Positions 26,953 to 35,750 of a stretch of 64,000 nucleotides of DNA are shown here, piece after piece (the first letter of the stretch is position 1; each line of letters starts with the position of its first letter). Where the stretch lies: positions 62,001 to 126,000 of the forward strand of contig NZ_VNWN01000007.1 in the NCBI RefSeq assembly GCF_012720115.1, read 5' to 3'. The stretch comes from Sneathiella chinensis (lineage in GTDB: Bacteria > Pseudomonadota > Alphaproteobacteria > Sneathiellales > Sneathiellaceae). The notes below the pieces were generated by a model. That model was not told the DNA's origin. It worked only from the letters and a program-made list of their open reading frames with translations, and ran no database searches. A program made the position numbers and the translations under genes.

Positions 26953-29900
26953 CTAGTTGGTCGCCCAGAACTCTCCGTTCTGCAATTGCTCACGGTAGCT
27001 GCTCATGAAACCTTCAAGCTGGCCGATCTTGGCAATGGCGGAGGACCGTTCGCGGAAATTGACATCCGCACCGCCCGTTGTATCGGTGATCAGGTCGAAG
27101 GCATCCCGGTCAGGTGTTTCCGCAATTTTCGCACGGTAGGTCTTGCGCATGGCGGCCAACCCGGCGGCGTCATTGGCAAGGCTGCGGGCCACGGCCAGTT
27201 GCATCACCAGTTGCCGGTCCTCATTGGACAGCGCCGCATTTCCGGTTGCCCCATGCCGGGACAACAGGGCCTCAAGAGCCTTGATCGTGTTGGGCCAGTC
27301 CTTTGCCTGCCAGTGGATTTCAAGACGCAGCCTGTCCGCCTTCTCGCTTTTATCCTCGGTCAGCAGGGCCAGCGCCTCTTCATAATCGGCAAGTTCCGCA
27401 TAGGCGCGGGACTGGATATGCAGCCGTTCCTGTTTGACGCTGTCCTTCAGCAATCGCCAGCGGGTCTTTTTCAGGACATTCAGGGCCTCTTGCGGCTGAC
27501 CATCCCACAAATGGATGGCGGCCAGCTTGGTCCCGGTCAGGGCCTTTTGCTCCCCTTTCAGGCGGAAATTGACCTGATGGTCCAACAATTGCGCGGCCTG
27601 TTCCAGAAGGTCAATCTCAACCAGCCGATCCGACAGCTTGCGGATCATCTCGTCGCCCTTCCGACCCAGCGGGGTCAGTTCCCGATATTCATAATACAAA
27701 GCCAGTGCCTTGATGGGTGGCAGGCTGTCTGCCTCCCCTTCCAGGAACAGGCGATTGAACAGGTCGTTCATTTCGCGGGCAATATCCCGCGCACGGGGCG
27801 ACTCCGGGAAGGTGGAAACGATAGAGCGGAATACCTCTAACCCTTCGCTATAGCGTCCTGTTGCAATCAGCAAATCGCCGATCCGCTTGCGGATCTCCAA
27901 CTCCAGACCATCGCCGCGCCAGGAGAAATCCATCTGCTTGAACGCGTCAATCGCCTCGTCGGTTGTCAGAACGCCCTGCGCCAGTTCGGCATTGACCTTT
28001 TCAAAGCGTGCCCGTGCCTCAATCGGGGGAATGTTATAGGACATGGCCTGTTCAAATTTCAGGATACCCTCCTCCAGATTACCGGCACGAACCGCCGCAA
28101 CCCCTTCCAGATATTCCCGTTTTGCAAGCAAGGCCGGATCGGTTTTCCCCTCGATCCCCACCTTCAGGCTGGCGAGCGCGGCCATCGCCCTCTCGATATC
28201 ATAGTCCGCCAACGCGGCCTCGGCCTCCAGCAGGTGGAAGCGGTTCTGACGATCCTGATTATAGACCCCAAAGGCCGGCTTCCCGTCCAGAATCTCGCGC
28301 CGGGCGGTTTTCCAGTCCTCTTGCTGTCCCGCAGCAATCGCCCGCCACGGGGCCACCTCGCTGATGCCGTTAAAAGCCGGGTGGAACAGGTCTTCGCGGG
28401 CCTTTTCCGTATGGTTCATCCCCAGATTGGAGAGACCCCGCAGCAAACGATAGACAGAATCCTCGTCCGCCCGCGGATCATCGGCCTGTATCCGGGCCAG
28501 AACCCCAAGGGCATCGGCATGGAAATCATGGGCAACCAGGAATTTTGCCAGCTCCATACGGGCGGCATTCCGCCCCGGCCCCGGTGACCGTGCGACCTTG
28601 CGCTGTAACAGTTGCTTGCGGTCCCAAAAATCCCGGCTCGACACCTGCGCCCATTCGTTCAGGCGAACCAGTTGCGCCTGATCGGGCTGCTGCGAGAACC
28701 GATCCGTCTGGTCGCCGTCCGCAAACAGGTCCTCTCGCGAGATGGTGCGGGAAAGCTGCAACCCCCCATCCGCGCTGATCACAACACCGTTCCGTTCAAC
28801 CTCGACCACAACGGACGGGTCTTTCGGGTCAAGGGCAATGCCCTGCACGGACGGCAGAACCTGAAACTGCGAGAACAGGCGGATTTTATCCAGCCCCCAA
28901 CTGGGCGAATACAGCGGGATCGCCACCAGTTCGTCGCCAGCCTCGGGGTCCTCAAAGGTGATCCGATCACCATTATTCACCGCCGGGATGAAAACACGGG
29001 CACCGCCGCGGGAGGCAGGCTGGCGCTGTACATCCACCAGATGCTCGATCACCGGGGCCTCTCCCAGACGGAAATCAATCTGCCATTCATTGCCGACCCG
29101 CGCCACGGCGGGGGCATATCCGTCCCGGATATCCAGTCTGGCAAGCGTCGCCGTTGCGTGCGGCAGTTGCTTGCGCCGCATCACCAGAAGTTTGTACGGC
29201 CCTTCAAGGGCATCAAAATCAAGGGTAATTTTCTGATCGAAAATCAGCCAATAGGCACCGGCCCGCTCGAACAGGGCCATACCGGTGGATTGCTGCCACG
29301 GAAAGATCAGGCGGAAACCATCCTTCAACTTGCCAACGGACACCGTCAAAACGTCCGCTCCGGCCCCTTGGGGTGTCACAGCCTGTTGTGCGGCGGGTTT
29401 TGCCGTCTGTGCGGGTACAAGGGATCGCGGCGCGACCGGTTGGGCCTTGACCGGGGCCACCGGGGCGGCCGTCACGGCAGGCATCGGCTTTTCCGCCGCT
29501 GCGGTATTTGCGGCATTTGCGGTCGTCTGGCCTGCACTGGCGGCCGATCCAGTCTCCTGAACCCCCGCGTCCTTAGCCGGCTTGCTTGCTATCACTTTCG
29601 CGCTGGGCGTGTTTTCAGCGCGGGGGACTTCATCGCTGAAATCAAAGGCGATGCTGTTGCCACTTCGGAAGGATTTCACCTCAACCGGTCCCCGTGTCTG
29701 AACGGTAACCTCTGTCCGTCCGTCCGCCGTTGACGCCTTCAGCCCTGTCAGGCGATCGGGAAGACGTCGGCTCACCGCTGCCGTATCAAGGCTGCCTGCC
29801 TTGTCAAAGGACAGGACAAAACCGTTTCCGCTTTCCTGAACGCTAAAGCCGGTTTGCGTGGGCCAATCGAACACCAGTCGGCTAAACGATGCGTGATTAC

Positions 29901-30315
29901 CGCTTCTGACCTTGACGGCAGGGGCCGCTTTCGCCCCCGCACCCTTCTTCAGATCAACAACAAACACTGTTCCGTAAGAGGATGTTTTTAAATCAAAATT
30001 ACCCTTCAACGGAAAGCGGGCTGTACGACCATCATCCTGAAATTCACCGGCCCCGACATACCCGTCCAGATCCCGGCTCACCTTGGCCAGATCGGCGCTG
30101 AACGGCTTTTCAAAGCGGACCACCAGATAGCCGCCATCCACCGTGGCCGCTGCCTTGACGGCGCGCCCCCAATCGAACACAAGACGACCATAAGTCGGAT
30201 GTTCACCGGCGCGAATGTCAACTTTCTCGGCGGACAGCACCGGCGCAGACAGGGTCATCAGGCCCCAGAAGGCCGCCCCCATCATCATGTTTTTCCTGAC
30301 TGTCTGCCAACTCAT
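26953..30315 (-). CDS. Large exported TPR protein of the flagellar motor-like cluster
   Basis: A 1120-residue protein with a signal peptide ending near VLSA. The N-terminal third has repeated beta-rich segments of the type YGRLVFDWGR / SFSRLVFDWPTQ, then an Ala/Pro-rich linker (about residues 225-310). The remainder is helical and TPR-like, with pairs such as LEGVAAVRAGNLEEGILKFE and YSEGLEVFRSIVSTFPESP. The start is set by an ATGA overlap with the upstream OmpA/MotB-like gene, so the two are translationally coupled. It probably acts in the periplasm as a scaffold for a peptidoglycan-linked or motor-associated complex. Similar proteins occur beside motility genes in alphaproteobacteria, but the function is unknown. 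Confidence 0.8.
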   Translation of the reverse strand: MSWQTVRKNMMMGAAFWGLMTLSAPVLSAEKVDIRAGEHPTYGRLVFDWGRAVKAAATVDGGYLVVRFEKPFSADLAKVSRDLDGYVGAGEFQDDGRTARFPLKGNFDLKTSSYGTVFVVDLKKGAGAKAAPAVKVRSGNHASFSRLVFDWPTQTGFSVQESGNGFVLSFDKAGSLDTAAVSRRLPDRLTGLKASTADGRTEVTVQTRGPVEVKSFRSGNSIAFDFSDEVPRAENTPSAKVIASKPAKDAGVQETGSAASAGQTTANAANTAAAEKPMPAVTAAPVAPVKAQPVAPRSLVPAQTAKPAAQQAVTPQGAGADVLTVSVGKLKDGFRLIFPWQQSTGMALFERAGAYWLIFDQKITLDFDALEGPYKLLVMRRKQLPHATATLARLDIRDGYAPAVARVGNEWQIDFRLGEAPVIEHLVDVQRQPASRGGARVFIPAVNNGDRITFEDPEAGDELVAIPLYSPSWGLDKIRLFSQFQVLPSVQGIALDPKDPSVVVEVERNGVVISADGGLQLSRTISREDLFADGDQTDRFSQQPDQAQLVRLNEWAQVSSRDFWDRKQLLQRKVARSPGPGRNAARMELAKFLVAHDFHADALGVLARIQADDPRADEDSVYRLLRGLSNLGMNHTEKAREDLFHPAFNGISEVAPWRAIAAGQQEDWKTARREILDGKPAFGVYNQDRQNRFHLLEAEAALADYDIERAMAALASLKVGIEGKTDPALLAKREYLEGVAAVRAGNLEEGILKFEQAMSYNIPPIEARARFEKVNAELAQGVLTTDEAIDAFKQMDFSWRGDGLELEIRKRIGDLLIATGRYSEGLEVFRSIVSTFPESPRARDIAREMNDLFNRLFLEGEADSLPPIKALALYYEYRELTPLGRKGDEMIRKLSDRLVEIDLLEQAAQLLDHQVNFRLKGEQKALTGTKLAAIHLWDGQPQEALNVLKKTRWRLLKDSVKQERLHIQSRAYAELADYEEALALLTEDKSEKADRLRLEIHWQAKDWPNTIKALEALLSRHGATGNAALSNEDRQLVMQLAVARSLANDAAGLAAMRKTYRAKIAETPDRDAFDLITDTTGGADVNFRERSSAIAKIGQLEGFMSSYREQLQNGEFWATN

Positions 30316-31046
30316 AACCGGTTCCGTTTCCATCCTGCCGCTTCGCGGATGACAATATCAACTCTCCTTGCACGCGAAAATCTTTTTTCCCGGTCCGGAA
30401 TGTCACCCAATTCGTAAAACCGGGAATCCGCCATACCGAAAACCCGGATGGGATAGCCATATCCCGCCTGCTCCAACTGTTCCGCCACGGCCAAAGCCCG
30501 CGCCAGAGACAGGCCCCAGTTATTGATAAAACGCGAAGACTCGCTGAGGAAGGGTTTCGGGTCCGTATGCCCGTAAATCTCGACCCGGTTCTCCATATAG
30601 CGCAAACTCTCGCCCAACTGGCCCATGATCTCGGTCAGGGTATCCGTTGCCCGGTTGCCGCCCCGCTCGAAATAGGAATCCCCGATAAACGAGATGACCA
30701 ACCGGCCCGAAGCCTTGAACATCTCGATATCCGCCATTTCCGGGCTGGCGGCGAATTTTTCGCCCAGAATATTGGCCAGATAATCCAGATCAAAGGCCCG
30801 CCGTTCGGAAAACAGTTCCACCGTCTTTTCAGCCGTGGGCCCATCCTCTGTCTCGGTTACCTGTTCGTTCAGCTTGTATCCCAGCGTATCCAGTATTTTT
30901 TCCCAGCTTTCCTGCTTCACCTCGCTCATGGAAAACAGCAGGACAAAGAAAACCAGCAGCAAGGCCAGAAGATCTGCAAGCGAGGTCAACCACATGGAGT
31001 TCCGCCGCTTGGGCGCTGGCGGTTGATACAAATCGGAGGGGATCAT
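30312..31046 (-). CDS. OmpA/MotB-family peptidoglycan-binding membrane protein
   Basis: A 244-residue inner-membrane protein with a MotB-like plan: a short cytoplasmic N-terminus, one membrane helix (LADLLALLLVFFVLLFSM) with an aspartate at its start, and a C-terminal OmpA-like domain with a family EIYGHTDPKP segment. It would anchor to peptidoglycan, as stator proteins do. No MotA partner is encoded in the window. It shares ATGA overlaps on both sides: with the second MotB-like gene upstream and the TPR gene downstream. It could be a true stator subunit or a diverged structural relative. Confidence 0.84.
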   Translation of the reverse strand: MIPSDLYQPPAPKRRNSMWLTSLADLLALLLVFFVLLFSMSEVKQESWEKILDTLGYKLNEQVTETEDGPTAEKTVELFSERRAFDLDYLANILGEKFAASPEMADIEMFKASGRLVISFIGDSYFERGGNRATDTLTEIMGQLGESLRYMENRVEIYGHTDPKPFLSESSRFINNWGLSLARALAVAEQLEQAGYGYPIRVFGMADSRFYELGDIPDREKRFSRARRVDIVIREAAGWKRNRL

Positions 31047-31720
31047 TCATCCTCTCCTTTCGGGCGGAACTGCGGGGCCGACGTATCCCGGTCATAGAAC
31101 CGGAAACTGATCTGGTTGTTCCCCTCCTGGGTCAGGCCAATGAAAATATTGCGGGATGGAACCCCCTGCTCCAGAAAACGGCTGACCAGTGCATTCAGGC
31201 GCCGCGCGGTCAGGTTTTCGGCAATGTTATCGGCTGTCGGCAAGGCACTTCCCGTGTCCATCAGGATTTCAAGGTCCGTAGGTGCCACACCAACCCGTTT
31301 GACCAGCAGGCGGGCGGTTTCGGTGAACAGGCCTGCCCGGGCCAGCCGGATATTCTGTTCCTGATCGGCGAAAATCTGACTGACCGGCACCCGGAAACGA
31401 AGCGAGTCCCCGGTATCGGAAAGTTCACTTTCCACCAGCGGGATTTCCGCATCAAACACCCGCCGCACCTCTTCGTGGAAGCTGGACAGGCCCAGTTCGT
31501 CGCCAACCAGTGCCCGTTCGTTCGAACTGGGCTTGGGGTCGCCCTTGAACGCGATATCAATACTGCCGATCACCTGCTTGACCCGGTCCTCCCGTGGGAC
31601 GGACACGGAATACAAATAGATAAAAAAGGCCAGCAGCAGGAAATACAGTGACGCATACACCATGGCCGTGGCGTTTGCGGATTTACTTTCCTTCTCCTTG
31701 ATATCGGGAAAATCAGTCAT
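31043..31720 (-). CDS. Second OmpA/MotB-like membrane protein
   Basis: A 225-residue protein with one N-terminal membrane helix (about residues 18-40, YASLYFLLLAFFIYLYSV) and an exported domain ending in an OmpA-like segment with ENLTARRLNALVSRFLEQGV. It lacks the stator-type aspartate in its membrane helix, so it is less MotB-like than its neighbour. The pair overlaps by four bases and probably forms a hetero-oligomer. It lies about 20 bases downstream of cheZ, in the same run of flagellar genes. Confidence 0.75.
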   Translation of the reverse strand: MTDFPDIKEKESKSANATAMVYASLYFLLLAFFIYLYSVSVPREDRVKQVIGSIDIAFKGDPKPSSNERALVGDELGLSSFHEEVRRVFDAEIPLVESELSDTGDSLRFRVPVSQIFADQEQNIRLARAGLFTETARLLVKRVGVAPTDLEILMDTGSALPTADNIAENLTARRLNALVSRFLEQGVPSRNIFIGLTQEGNNQISFRFYDRDTSAPQFRPKGEDE

Positions 31721-31740
31721 TGCACACCATCTGCACCGGC

Positions 31741-32403
31741 TCAGTCGAAACTGGCCAGAAGGGCGTCAATATCATCCTGCGAATTGCCATTGCCTTCCAG
31801 TTGCGGACCGTTCAAAAGATCTGCATCCGGACGGGTGTCCATCTCCTTGATCCCGGCGGGGGTATCGCGCCGCGTCTCGCCCTTGTTGACCGGGGTGCCA
31901 AGGGATTCCGCCAGCTTGTTGATGTTACCTTCAATATATTGCAGCGTGGTCACAACCTTGTTGATCCGCTGACCGGTGATATCCTGAAAGTTGGACGCCT
32001 CGTAAATCTGGGTGATGATGTCGGTAATTTCCGTTTCATCATCCCCGCCAAGGCGGCTTCCGATTTCGCCCAGCTTGTCGGCGGCATCAAGAAAGGTATT
32101 GGTGGCCTCCTCGGTGGCTTCCACAATCGCGGTCAGTTCATCGGCGGCGGCGGGAATATGCTGCTCGCTGATTTCCTGCGGTTGCAGGGACCGGATTTCC
32201 TCGCGGGCGCGGCGGATATAATCCACCAGTTCAAGGATCTGGTTCTGGATGTGGATTTCCGGCGCGGAAATATCCCCTTCGATCCCCCCCATCAGTCCTT
32301 CAACTAGGGCGGCAACCTCGGTGATTTCAACCGTATCGCCCTGCGCCGCCTTGATATCGGCCACCCTGTCAGAAAGATGTTTTGAGAAAGCTTCTGGATT
32401 CAT
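31741..32403 (-). CDS. cheZ: Chemotaxis phosphatase CheZ
   Basis: A 220-residue helical protein. CheZ dephosphorylates CheY-P and so resets the flagellar switch. The active-site motif FQDITGQ holds Asp141 and Gln145, equivalent to Asp143 and Gln147 of the E. coli enzyme, and the acidic C-terminus DDIDALLASFD matches the CheY-binding tail. The ATG at 32403 is preferred; a GTG at 32409 would add two residues. CheZ is uncommon outside beta- and gammaproteobacteria but is known in some alphaproteobacteria. Upstream, the complementary strand carries a TTAACCAT (about 32460-32467), a possible CtrA half-site. Confidence 0.9.
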   Translation of the reverse strand: MNPEAFSKHLSDRVADIKAAQGDTVEITEVAALVEGLMGGIEGDISAPEIHIQNQILELVDYIRRAREEIRSLQPQEISEQHIPAAADELTAIVEATEEATNTFLDAADKLGEIGSRLGGDDETEITDIITQIYEASNFQDITGQRINKVVTTLQYIEGNINKLAESLGTPVNKGETRRDTPAGIKEMDTRPDADLLNGPQLEGNGNSQDDIDALLASFD

Positions 32404-32511
32404 GACCACACCTGTCCGTCCAATAATTACTCAGGTCGTTTTAATTCAACTTACCCGTCAATGGTTAATCCGCCGTAAAGGACAGGGGGTCTTCCCCCCT
32501 TGCCACGTCCC

Positions 32512-33213
32512 TTACCCTTCCTTGCTGTCCACTTGCGGCAACTGTTTGCGGGTTGCCAACTCAACAGTCAGCATCTTGGCCCGCTCGTCATCCATCTTGG
32601 CAAGAATACCGGCCAACTTGGCTTCCTTCATCATGGCGGACACATCCAGCAGCACACTCATATCAAGCGTGTTGAAAATCCGGGCGGCATCCTTCGGCTT
32701 CATTTTCTCGTAGATGCTGACCAGACTGAGCAGTTTCTGTTCTTCCTGCTCGTCATGCTTTTTCAGCAGGTCCTGAATGGTCGCCTCGATTTCCTTCAGG
32801 CGGGCAATCTTGTCGTCAATCCGCGCCTCGGTCGCCTTCAGAAGGTTGTCGCGCATGTCCAGTTCCTTGTCCCGGCGGTCCAGTTCGTCCCGGCGCTCAA
32901 CCAGACGCTGCAACACCTCGATTTCACTGGCGGACAGGTCGGCGGCACTGACCGGCTGTGGCTGCCCGGACGGGGCAGCAGCAGCATCCTGCCCGCTCCC
33001 GGCAGGCTTTGCGGCCGTATCGGCAGCCCGGTTCGCCCCCTCGGCCTTTTCGGCCTGGTCGCTGGTGGTGTCATTGGCGGCCTGCGCCTGCACTTCCGGG
33101 ACTTTCAGGTCCAGAAACAGCCCTTGCGCATCGGTCCAGACGGTCCCGATCTTCAATCCGAAGACCAAAACCATGGCAATCAAGGTGACCGGCAGAATAC
33201 GGAGGTTTTTCAT
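32512..33213 (-). CDS. MotE-like flagellar protein (MgtE-N-like domain)
   Basis: A 233-residue protein with an N-terminal membrane helix or signal anchor (about residues 6-25), an Ala-rich linker, a long charged coiled coil around DKELDMRDNLLKATEARIDD, and a C-terminal segment (PKDAARIFNTLDMSVLLDVS) resembling the MgtE N-terminal/FliG-middle helical fold. In Sinorhizobium MotE is a periplasmic chaperone that protects MotC. It lies between cheZ and the DUF6468 gene, six bases from the latter, which supports a motility role. Confidence 0.82.
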   Translation of the reverse strand: MKNLRILPVTLIAMVLVFGLKIGTVWTDAQGLFLDLKVPEVQAQAANDTTSDQAEKAEGANRAADTAAKPAGSGQDAAAAPSGQPQPVSAADLSASEIEVLQRLVERRDELDRRDKELDMRDNLLKATEARIDDKIARLKEIEATIQDLLKKHDEQEEQKLLSLVSIYEKMKPKDAARIFNTLDMSVLLDVSAMMKEAKLAGILAKMDDERAKMLTVELATRKQLPQVDSKEG

Positions 33214-33219
33214 GACGAC

Positions 33220-33759
33220 TTACCCGTTCCCATTCTTTCTGGACAACATCTGAAGCAATTCCTTTTCCGCCTCGGATCGTTTGGCGGACCCGTCAGAGAA
33301 CGGGGTTTCCCGCTTCTCGGCCAGTGTTTCCGCCATTTTCCGGGCCTGTTTTTCCATCCGCTTGTCCCGGACAAGTTCGGCTGACGGATCAAGAACCAGT
33401 TCGTCCTCGTCTGCTTTCAGGGTTTGCGATGCCACGCCAACCCCCTCTTGCAGGCGGTCCGCAATACGCTGCCCGGACGCATTGATCAGTTTCAGTTCCT
33501 CAATCAGGGTGCGGGCCGCATCCAGTTCGCCCTGAAGGTCCTTGCCCGCTTCCTTGCTGGCGATCTTCATTTCCTCAACGGCGAGACGGGACCGGGTTGT
33601 GGCCTGATCAAATTCCCGCGCCACCTTGTGAAGCTCGCTTTGCGCATCGCGCATCACGGACAGTTTCTTGTGCAGCCGGGCGCAATATCCAATGGTCGCC
33701 CCCAGCAGGCAGATCAACAGCACATCCAGTATCAGCGGAACAGAAATCATATCCATCAT
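33220..33759 (-). CDS. DUF6468 flagellar-cluster protein
   Basis: A 179-residue protein with one N-terminal membrane helix (LILDVLLICLLGATIGYCARL) and a long coiled-coil cytoplasmic region (about residues 30-120). It matches my memory of DUF6468, which sits between fliM and motE-like genes in alphaproteobacteria. The function is unknown; the location and topology suggest a membrane-tethered coiled coil at the flagellar base. Only four bases separate its start from the fliM stop. Confidence 0.82.
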   Translation of the reverse strand: MMDMISVPLILDVLLICLLGATIGYCARLHKKLSVMRDAQSELHKVAREFDQATTRSRLAVEEMKIASKEAGKDLQGELDAARTLIEELKLINASGQRIADRLQEGVGVASQTLKADEDELVLDPSAELVRDKRMEKQARKMAETLAEKRETPFSDGSAKRSEAEKELLQMLSRKNGNG

Positions 33760-33763
33760 ACCC

Positions 33764-34903
33764 TTACCCTAAATGCCGCAAGGTCTTGTCCACCTTGACG
33801 GCAATATTCTGTCCGGACCGGCCCATCTTGCCGGAAACCATCTTCATCCCGCCGCAGTTCAGGACCACCGGACTGTTCGGCGAGGCATTCAGCATGATGG
33901 TATCCCCGATTTCCAGCGACAGGATTTCGTTGAGGGACATCTGCTGCTCGTCCAGAACGGCCATGATATCCACCTCGGTGGACCAGAGTTCGGTGGCAAG
34001 GTGGTTTTCCCAGATGCTGTCGCGGCCGAATTTTTCACCCATGAACATCTGCAGCAGCAATTCACGAACCGGCTCCAGCGTGGCATAGGGCAGAAGAAGT
34101 TCCAGACGGCCGCCCCGGTCCTCCATATCAATCCGCAGCTTGATCAGGATGGCCGCGTTGGCCGGACGGGCAATGGTGGCAAAGCGGGGGTTGGTCTCGA
34201 CCCGTTCCTGATTGAAACTGACCGGGCTGAGCGGCTCGAACGCCGCGGACATATCCGCCAGAATGACGCTCACCATCCGTTCCACAAGGTTCCGTTCAAT
34301 GGTGGTATAGGGCCGCCCCTCAATCCGCATGGCCGCAGTGCCGCGCCGTCCGCCCAGCAGAACGTCCACAATGGAATAGATCAGCGAACTATCGACCATG
34401 ATCAGGCCATAGTTATCCCATTCCTCGGCCCGGAAAACGCTGAGGATCGCCGGAAGCGGAATGGAGTTCAGATAGTCACCAAACCGGATGGAGGTGATAT
34501 TGTCGAGGCTGACTTCCACATTGTCGGACGTGAAATTGCGCAGCGAGGTTGTCATCATGCGCACAAGCCGGTCGAACACCACTTCCAACATGGGAAGACG
34601 TTCATAGTTGACCAGTGCCGAATTGATGATCGCCTTGATACCGGACTTGTCCCCGCCGCCGTCCGCATCCATGTCGAAACCGAGCAGGCTGTCGATTTCA
34701 TCCTGGTTCAGGACACGGGTGGACTGGCCGCTGGCGGCCTCTTCGATACTGGTGCCGGACGGCTCGTCCTCCATGCCCATGGCGGCTGCCATATCCATGT
34801 CGTCATCGCTCATGCCCATGGCCGCGGCCATGTCCATTTCATCGTCGCCGGCTTCTGCGGCCATCGCCGCAGCCATATCCATTTCGTCGTCGAGATCAGC
34901 CAT
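33764..34903 (-). CDS. fliM: Flagellar motor switch protein FliM
   Basis: A 379-residue FliM, the switch subunit that binds CheY-P and controls rotor direction. The CheY-binding peptide LNQDEIDSLLGF is at residues 65-76, not at the extreme N-terminus. It is preceded by an unusual acidic, Met/Ala-rich extension with three copies of D-D-(E/D)-M-D-M-A-A-A-M at residues 5-14, 20-29 and 33-42. The middle (CheC-like) domain and C-terminal SpoA domain (for example LSLEIGDTIML) follow. It sits directly downstream of fliL, the classic pairing. Confidence 0.95.
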   Translation of the reverse strand: MADLDDEMDMAAAMAAEAGDDEMDMAAAMGMSDDDMDMAAAMGMEDEPSGTSIEEAASGQSTRVLNQDEIDSLLGFDMDADGGGDKSGIKAIINSALVNYERLPMLEVVFDRLVRMMTTSLRNFTSDNVEVSLDNITSIRFGDYLNSIPLPAILSVFRAEEWDNYGLIMVDSSLIYSIVDVLLGGRRGTAAMRIEGRPYTTIERNLVERMVSVILADMSAAFEPLSPVSFNQERVETNPRFATIARPANAAILIKLRIDMEDRGGRLELLLPYATLEPVRELLLQMFMGEKFGRDSIWENHLATELWSTEVDIMAVLDEQQMSLNEILSLEIGDTIMLNASPNSPVVLNCGGMKMVSGKMGRSGQNIAVKVDKTLRHLG

Positions 34904-34911
34904 AGAAAACC

Positions 34912-35436
34912 TTATTGAACCAGCATTTCCTTGAACAGGACATCCTTGACCTGAATCGGTTTGACAGAACTGTTGATCCGATACAGCAGTTCTTCCTTCA
35001 GACGGTAAATCCCGCCTGCCCCTTTCAGATCCTCTGCCCGCAATTGACGCAGATAGACCTGAAAATTATCCATAACACGCGGCATCAGCTTTTCAAGTTC
35101 CGGGAGTGCAAGTTGATCGTTCAGCTCCAGCGAGACCGAAATCTTCAGGAAGCTGTTGCCTGCGCCATTGGTATCCAGATTGACCAGCATTTCCGGCAAG
35201 TCATAAAAGACCACAACCTCCGGTGCTTTCGGCTCCTCTTCCTCAACCACTTCCTCGTCCGGGGCCTCCCCGTCGAACACACCCGCAACGAACGCCCCGC
35301 CGACGCCGCCGCCCACAAGAAGAAGCGGCAACAGGATGAAAAGGACGAGGACCTTGCCACTCAAGCCCTTTTTCTTGACCTTTTCCGTGCCATCCGCGTT
35401 GAGGTCGCTCGCACCTTCTCCGTTTACATCTGCCAT
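34912..35436 (-). CDS. fliL: Flagellar basal-body protein FliL
   Basis: A 174-residue single-pass inner-membrane protein. A short cytoplasmic N-terminus is followed by a membrane helix at about residues 24-46 (VLVLFILLPLLLVGGGVGGAF), an acidic linker (EEVVEEEEPKAPE) and the periplasmic FliL domain with its MLVNL start and DVLFKEMLVQ end. FliL associates with stators and the MS ring. It is the first gene of the minus-strand block, divergent from flgF. Confidence 0.93.
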   Translation of the reverse strand: MADVNGEGASDLNADGTEKVKKKGLSGKVLVLFILLPLLLVGGGVGGAFVAGVFDGEAPDEEVVEEEEPKAPEVVVFYDLPEMLVNLDTNGAGNSFLKISVSLELNDQLALPELEKLMPRVMDNFQVYLRQLRAEDLKGAGGIYRLKEELLYRINSSVKPIQVKDVLFKEMLVQ

Positions 35437-35750
35437 AACTGACCGGGCCCTTAATCAAGAATCAATTCTGCTCCAGATTAGGACACTAGAGATGCTTGGT
35501 TAACAAGAGGTTGAAATTCTCCTTTTGCATCTCCTTTTTTGAAATTTTTTTCAACTCTTTTTCAGAAAATTTTAGACATCCGAAGGGTGCCGGAAAATAT
35601 TGCCGTCCCTCCCGGCCAATTGTTCCCCCAAACGCCCCTTCCCCGCCCCGGAAGAAAACCAACCCCTTGATTTACCTGCCTTTTATTTCTGGCACGGCTC
35701 TTGCTTAGTAAGGGGCAGATAACGTTTTTGCCAAAAGGGCGGAGCCAGAA
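35437..35750. promoter_or_regulatory. Divergent flagellar promoter region (fliL / flgF)
   Basis: A 314-base region between divergent flagellar operons. It contains the sigma-54 promoter for flgF (35690-35705), and an AT-rich, T-tract region at 35520-35570 suitable for an activator or bending protein. Near 35500-35510, TTGGTTAACAAG gives a TTAACCAA on the minus strand, loosely like a CtrA half-site, on the fliL side. No sigma-54 element was found facing fliL. Confidence 0.6.
35690..35705 (+). promoter_or_regulatory. Sigma-54 promoter for flgF-flgG-flgA-flgH
   Basis: TGGCACG-N4-TTGCT matches the sigma-54 (RpoN) -24/-12 consensus exactly in the conserved GG and GC, 12 bases apart. Transcription would start near 35717, about 34 bases before the flgF ATG. 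This fits hierarchical control by a FlbD-type activator, known from other alphaproteobacteria. Confidence 0.85.
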
